Assembly: GCF_040954645.1 (NCBI RefSeq)
Contig: NC_092810.1
Span: 71,484,660-71,548,659, forward strand
DNA length: 64,000 bases
Source: Diabrotica undecimpunctata
Taxonomy: Eukaryota; Arthropoda; Insecta; Coleoptera; Chrysomelidae
Direction of reading: 5' to 3'
The first letter of the stretch is position 1. The number at the start of each line of letters is the position of its first letter. Below, one piece after another: positions 60,197-64,000 of the stretch. The translations under genes were made by a program, and so were the position numbers. A model generated the notes under the pieces. That model was not told the origin of the DNA and made no database searches. It saw nothing but the letters and a program-made list of their open reading frames with translations.

Positions 60197-62018
60197 ATGT
60201 CTCATACGGAGTCTGCGGATGAAAATAAACAATGAAAATGGGCAACTGTTACAGTAAAAAATGGTTAATACATATAAATGTGAATTACAAGATAATCCTA
60301 CTTTAGCGTTAACGGACATTCAACAAAAGGTTGCAGATAAAGTTGGAATTTGTTTGAAAAGTGTCTTCAATGTCATTAAAGAGTATAAAAGTACCCATAC
60401 ATTATTTGCACCTAAAACAAATCAAAATCGTTCAAAATCAATAGATGCTGTAGATGATTTTGATAAGTGAGCTATAAGAAGAAAGGTTCATCATTATTTC
60501 TTCCATAATGAAGTTCCTACAATTGACAAAGTCCTAAGAAATGTAAATAATGATAATAATTTACCAAATTTTAAGAGAACCATGTTTTACAAACTCTTAC
60601 GAAAATTAAATTTTAAATTTCAAAAGCGTGAAAGAAACAGTTTGCTACTCGACTGAAATCAAATTGTGCTAAGGCGAAAAGATTATCTGCAAAAGATAAG
60701 ACAATATAGAGCTGAAAATAGACAATTTATTACTTGGACGAAATATGGATAAATGCTATCTGTAAAAAAACAAAAGTTTGGGTGGATACGTCTGTGACTT
60801 CTGCAACACATGCATTTTAGGATAGGCTGACGACAGACTTAAAAATTTCCTCAGATAATTCAAATTAAAATAAACTTTGAATTTTTTTATTATTATCTTT
60901 AATATCACTTTTAGTAAAATATAAAAGATTGATAATCTGTCACATCGGAAGTGAGAATGGTTTTGTTCCGGATGCACTGTGGGCTTTTGAATCCAGCTGT
61001 TCAATCACAGATTAACCCCTTAATTTGTAATCTCACATTATTCTTAACTTCTTAATCTATTATAGTTTCACCGTGTATAAGTGACATTGTAAAACCATAT
61101 CGTATAATATTTTAATAATTAGTTCATTTACCTACAACTAAATAAATTGCCGAATAATATATTTTCTAATTGAACTTCCTAAATGTCGCAATTAAGGCGT
61201 AGATTAAATTGTATTGTAAGCAAAGTTTGTTGGTATGGTATGATAGGAAGCAATAACCTCTGTGCTGAGGTATGAATTATTTGTGAGATTATAAATTAGG
61301 AATTTGAGCTCATGTGAGCGCAGTCTACTACAGTCAATCATTAGTAGTTACCTAACGAACATCATATTGTATAATTACCAGTAGCTGTCAATAAATCAAC
61401 ACTTCTACTCCACAACTTCAACCTTTTATTATACCTATCATCGTCGATCGACAAGAAGCGGACAAAGGGGCAATTACAAACCGATTCGAACCTCAAAACT
61501 ACGTTCGAAACTTTCCACAGCAAAATTGGAGACTACCATGAAGAGATGGATGAGAAATTATTTGAAAGTTTGCTCCAAAATATTTTACCAACACTGGAAA
61601 AAATGCCTTAACTTTCACATTGAAGAAACGCTGGTAAGAGTGCAAACTTTTGAAATCGTTAAACAACATAAAGGCGAATATAATAAGTACATAGTAGATG
61701 AACTGGTAAGAAGCACAAATAGAACGGTGTTAAGGTTGCCACCGTACCACTGTGAGCCCGATCTAATAGAGCTTGTATGGGCACAAGTCAAGAATTATGT
61801 TGCTTTAATAACACAAAATTTAAATTTGCTGACATTAAAAATTTATTCCATGAAGCTATATCTGCTGTATCCATGAAAAAATGGAAAAACTGCGTCAGAC
61901 ATGTAAAAGAAAAAGTAAAGACAAAAATGTGGGAGTTGGACAATTAATTGAAGCCCAAATTGAGCCTCTCATTATTAACATTAATGATGACAGCAATACA
62001 TCAGAATCTGAAACTTAA
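60197..62018 (+). mobile_element. IS630/Tc1-type DDE transposase gene, disrupted
   Basis: From an ATG at 60197 the translation shows a decayed N-terminal half (TLALTDIQQKVADKVGIC, then RRKVHHYFFHNEVPTIDKVL near 60480 and FYKLLRKLNFKFQKRERNS near 60590). The first catalytic zone is damaged (TWTKYG near 60735, family YYLDETW). LIICHIGSENGFVPDALWAF runs at about 60930-60990. After the inserted LTR the frame resumes exactly as KIGDYHEEMDEKLFESLLQN near 61522. The expected LDNAPYHS block is missing. The C-terminal part is VKQHKGEYNKYIVDELV, RLPPYHCEPDLIELVWAQVK near 61734-61790, then EAQIEPLIIN and a stop at 62016-62018. The third acidic residue (LIEL) is kept. Several stops; inactive. The family is widespread in insects; I assign it by motif order. 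Confidence 0.82.
60998..61517 (+). mobile_element. Solo LTR (520 bp) inside the transposase
   Basis: The insertion begins TGTTCAATCA and ends TTTCCA, the TG...CA pattern of LTRs, with a 4-bp duplication CAGC at 60994-60997 and 61518-61521. Removing it restores the transposase frame (AFESS to KIGDYHEE). An AATAAA lies at about 61391, as expected near the R region. A 4-bp duplication fits Ty3/gypsy or BEL integrases. No internal retroviral-like coding region remains, so it is a recombination product. The orientation is inferred from AATAAA. Confidence 0.78.
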
Positions 62019-62127
62019 TAACGTGAATACGGTAATTTTGTAAACTTTTTTTCCTGCATATATACTTTTTTAATAATCCACAAGGAAACAAAGTTCCTGT
62101 ATTTGGCTGTATACCATATATTAAAAA

Positions 62128-62728
62128 ATTTTGAATAAAATCCTTTATAAAAAGGTATATAAAAAACCCAGTTGGGCTATGTTGCATTGACAAAACGTTT
62201 TCGGAATAAATATTCCATCATCAGTGTCAAGTTAATACATGGATGTAGCCACTAAATATGTGGGTAAAAACCCTTTAAAAATTATTAAATAAGATTTGAT
62301 TTACATTATGTCTAATTTACAGTTAAGATGTTAAAGTTACCGTTGGATTGGTAACATGGCGACATATGACTCTACATTAGTTGCGAGTCCTGAGACGGTA
62401 TGTCTACGAGGACTTTGTCAAAGCAACAGTTGCTTTGACAAAGTCCTCGTAGACATACCGTCTCAGGACTCGCAACTAATGTAGAGTCATATGTCGCCAT
62501 GTTACCAATCCAACGGTAACTTTAACATCTTAACTGTAAATTAGACATAATGTAAATCAAATCTTATTTAATAATTTTTAAAGGGTTTTTACCCACATAT
62601 TTAGTGGCTACATCCATGTATTAACTTGACACTGATGATGGAATATTTATTCCGAAAACGTTTTGTCAATGCAACATAGCCCAACTGGGTTTTTTATATA
62701 CCTTTTTATAAAGGATTTTATTCAAAAT
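62128..62728. repeat. Perfect 601-bp palindrome, 300-bp arms, 1-base spacer
   Basis: The left arm 62128-62427 and the right arm 62429-62728 were compared base by base and are exact reverse complements; the single central base is A at 62428. Each arm carries ACCCAGTTGGGC, ACAAAACGTTTTCGGAATAA and a hammerhead-like motif. No coding content. Because every base matches, the duplication is either very recent or a sequencing/assembly artefact. Confidence 0.97.
62626..62669 (+). other. Hammerhead-ribozyme-like motif in the palindrome arm
   Basis: Seen: TTGACA, CTGATGA, T, GGAAT-ATTT-ATTCC, GAA, AACGTT, T, TGTCAA. The outer TTGACA/TGTCAA can form stem I (6 bp), GGAAT/ATTCC stem II, and AA-CG-TT a minimal stem III; the CUGAUGA and GAA core strings are intact. 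Cleavage would be expected after the U at 62663. The extra T after CTGATGA is unpaired and departs from consensus. A mirror copy lies at 62187-62230 on the minus strand. Minimal hammerheads of this shape are known from Penelope-like retroelements; activity here is inference. Confidence 0.45.
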
Positions 62729-62954
62729 ATACTTTTTTATTTTGTAGTTAATAGCTTTCGATCTTGTAAATCATTTTTATATTTAAAAAATTGGTGTACT
62801 ATAATCTGTATCTATTAAAGTTTGTCTGTTTTATATTGTATCTTTAATTTACTACTCCGACCCTGAACAAACGCGTGTTTCCAGCGTGCATTTGTTTACA
62901 TCGTCCGTAGCAAGTTGAATTTACTCTAGAGAGAAGTGACATGTTAGTGGCAAA

Positions 62955-63086
62955 ATGAGCTGGAAAAGGAGGAACAGAAAGAAACGTGAAGATGAAGAGC
63001 TGCTTGGAAAGATCAATTTAATAAGGAAGACACCGAGTAAGAAAAGTGAGGGTAATGATAAAAAAGATGAAGTGAAATGTCGATAG
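62955..63086 (+). CDS. Small basic ORF, 43 codons, unassigned
   Basis: A short frame opening MSWKRRNRKKREDEELL and ending KDEVKCR-stop. It is rich in Lys, Arg, Glu and Asp, with mixed codons unlike the surrounding low-complexity AT DNA, and is preceded by a more GC-rich 60 bp (62870-62930). It could be the first coding exon of a gene continuing beyond the window or part of a mobile element, since its last bases fall in the repeat at 63074-63140. I do not recognise it. Confidence 0.25.
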   Translation: MSWKRRNRKKREDEELLGKINLIRKTPSKKSEGNDKKDEVKCR

Positions 63087-63140
63087 CAACTAAAGTAAAC
63101 TGTATACCCAGGCTTAATCAAGCCATTCAGAGCGTTACTG
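63074..63140 (-). repeat. Dispersed repeat shared with 59270-59336
   Basis: On the minus strand this reads ATTCCCAG, GCTCTGAATGGCTTGATTAA, GGGTATACA, TTTACTTTA, TTGCTATCGACA, matching the insertion in the fold-back arm at 59270-59336 with only a few differences. Confidence 0.85.
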
Positions 63141-63365
63141 GGAATATTTATATTCCACTATGGATCAACAATTTACCCATATAAATTACTATCATTTTGT
63201 ACTCATTTCGTAGAGTAAGGACGATAACAAAATAAATATATGTAGATGTATATATACAAGAAATACAGGATATTCGTGACTGTCGATATAAACAAAACCA
63301 CCAGTTTATTAGGGCTGCAGTCAGAAGGTTGGCCGAGGTGTTATAGAAACACTCTTTTGACTTTT

Positions 63366-63405
63366 TGTCAAGCTTTCGGAATTGTTTTATTCCTTTTTCA
63401 GGACA
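63366..63405 (-). other. Second hammerhead-like fold, degenerate core
   Basis: Minus strand: TGTC, CTGAAAA, AGGAAT...ATTCC, GAAA, GCTT, GACA. The layout (outer 4-bp stem, GGAAT/ATTCC hairpin, GAAA) is the same as in the palindrome, but the core is CTGAAAA rather than CTGATGA, so it should not cleave. It suggests a related dispersed element. Confidence 0.35.
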
Positions 63406-64000
63406 CTGTAATATAGATAAAAAAATGTGTAAATGTTTACAAAATATCACAATTTGTTAGTGCAACATACTAGTCGTTGAGATTATTTAAAATAAACTTT
63501 GACACTCAACATTAATAACACATATATAAAATATAATAATGGACAATGCCTTCTAAAAATTTTTGGTCAGGATAGTAAAACTTAGTGCATCTCATGACAT
63601 CTTTTGATAGTTTGTTTTAACTCTAATACATAGAGAACAGAAAAAAACAATGTGATTAAAATGTAATTAGTTGTTCTTGATATTGTATTTATTTTCAAGA
63701 GACAAGAGGCCCATATTGGGTAGATTTTTATTTTTAATTATTAAACTATTAAACCTGTCTTAATGGTATGCAACCAGTTATGCATACAAGAATATGTATA
63801 GGTAGAATATTTATTTTATTTTTGATGTTTTTCAAGTATATAACAATAAATGTTGCTCAATTTATCTATATCAGATTTTTTTATTTATGCACGATGTACT
63901 AGATTTTATGTAACACATTTCCAAGAAAACACGTTTTGCATGGTTTTTTTCTTTTGCCAAAATACAGGAATCCTCGAAGTTGAACTGATGTTTCCGAGTT
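63406..64000. other. AT-rich window end, nothing recognised
   Basis: No gene or structured repeat was supported in the last 600 bases. Confidence 0.5.

Noticed and set aside
1..64000. Bacterial-type features (operons, ribosome binding sites, riboswitches, terminators)
   Set aside because: Spliced exons, LINEs, BEL elements and Tc1/mariner transposons show this is animal nuclear DNA; such signals would be chance matches.

Overview
The window is AT-rich animal DNA, most likely from an insect with a large, repeat-laden genome (a beetle is the best guess from the mix of repeat families; the species cannot be fixed from the sequence). It holds one host gene that I can support: the 3' half of a tetraspanin gene on the + strand. 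Three exons are visible (9622-9881, 11650-11881, 44690-44771). They have consensus splice sites, compatible phases and an unbroken 190-codon reading frame to a stop. Upstream exons lie before the window or were not recognised. The last intron is about 32.8 kb and is built largely of transposon debris.

Nearly everything else recognisable is mobile DNA of several ages. 0-9 kb: RTE-like and Jockey-like LINE remnants and a Tc1-like transposon inserted cleanly in an RTE. 9.5-12 kb: two tetraspanin exons. 12-28 kb, inside the long intron: an RTE LINE, a BEL/Pao retrotransposon (pol, one LTR and a primer-binding-site-like motif), a CR1/Jockey-type LINE, more LINEs, a second Tc1-like element and a LINE nested in a LINE. 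28-44.7 kb: scattered LINE ends, three pieces of a mariner-related transposase (one in an element with about 190-bp terminal inverted repeats) and quiet AT-rich DNA. 44.7 kb: the last tetraspanin exon.

45-64 kb, downstream of the gene: more LINEs (one about 3.2 kb, with 11-bp target-site duplications), a Tigger/pogo-type non-autonomous element, a small element with 80-bp terminal direct repeats, two imperfect fold-back elements, an IS630/Tc1-type transposase split by a solo LTR, and a perfect 601-bp palindrome whose arms each carry a hammerhead-ribozyme-like motif. This last 20 kb is the most unusual part. Every LINE and transposase reading frame I read is broken by stops, frameshifts or deletions, so none looks autonomous. 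No tRNA, rRNA or CRISPR feature was seen.
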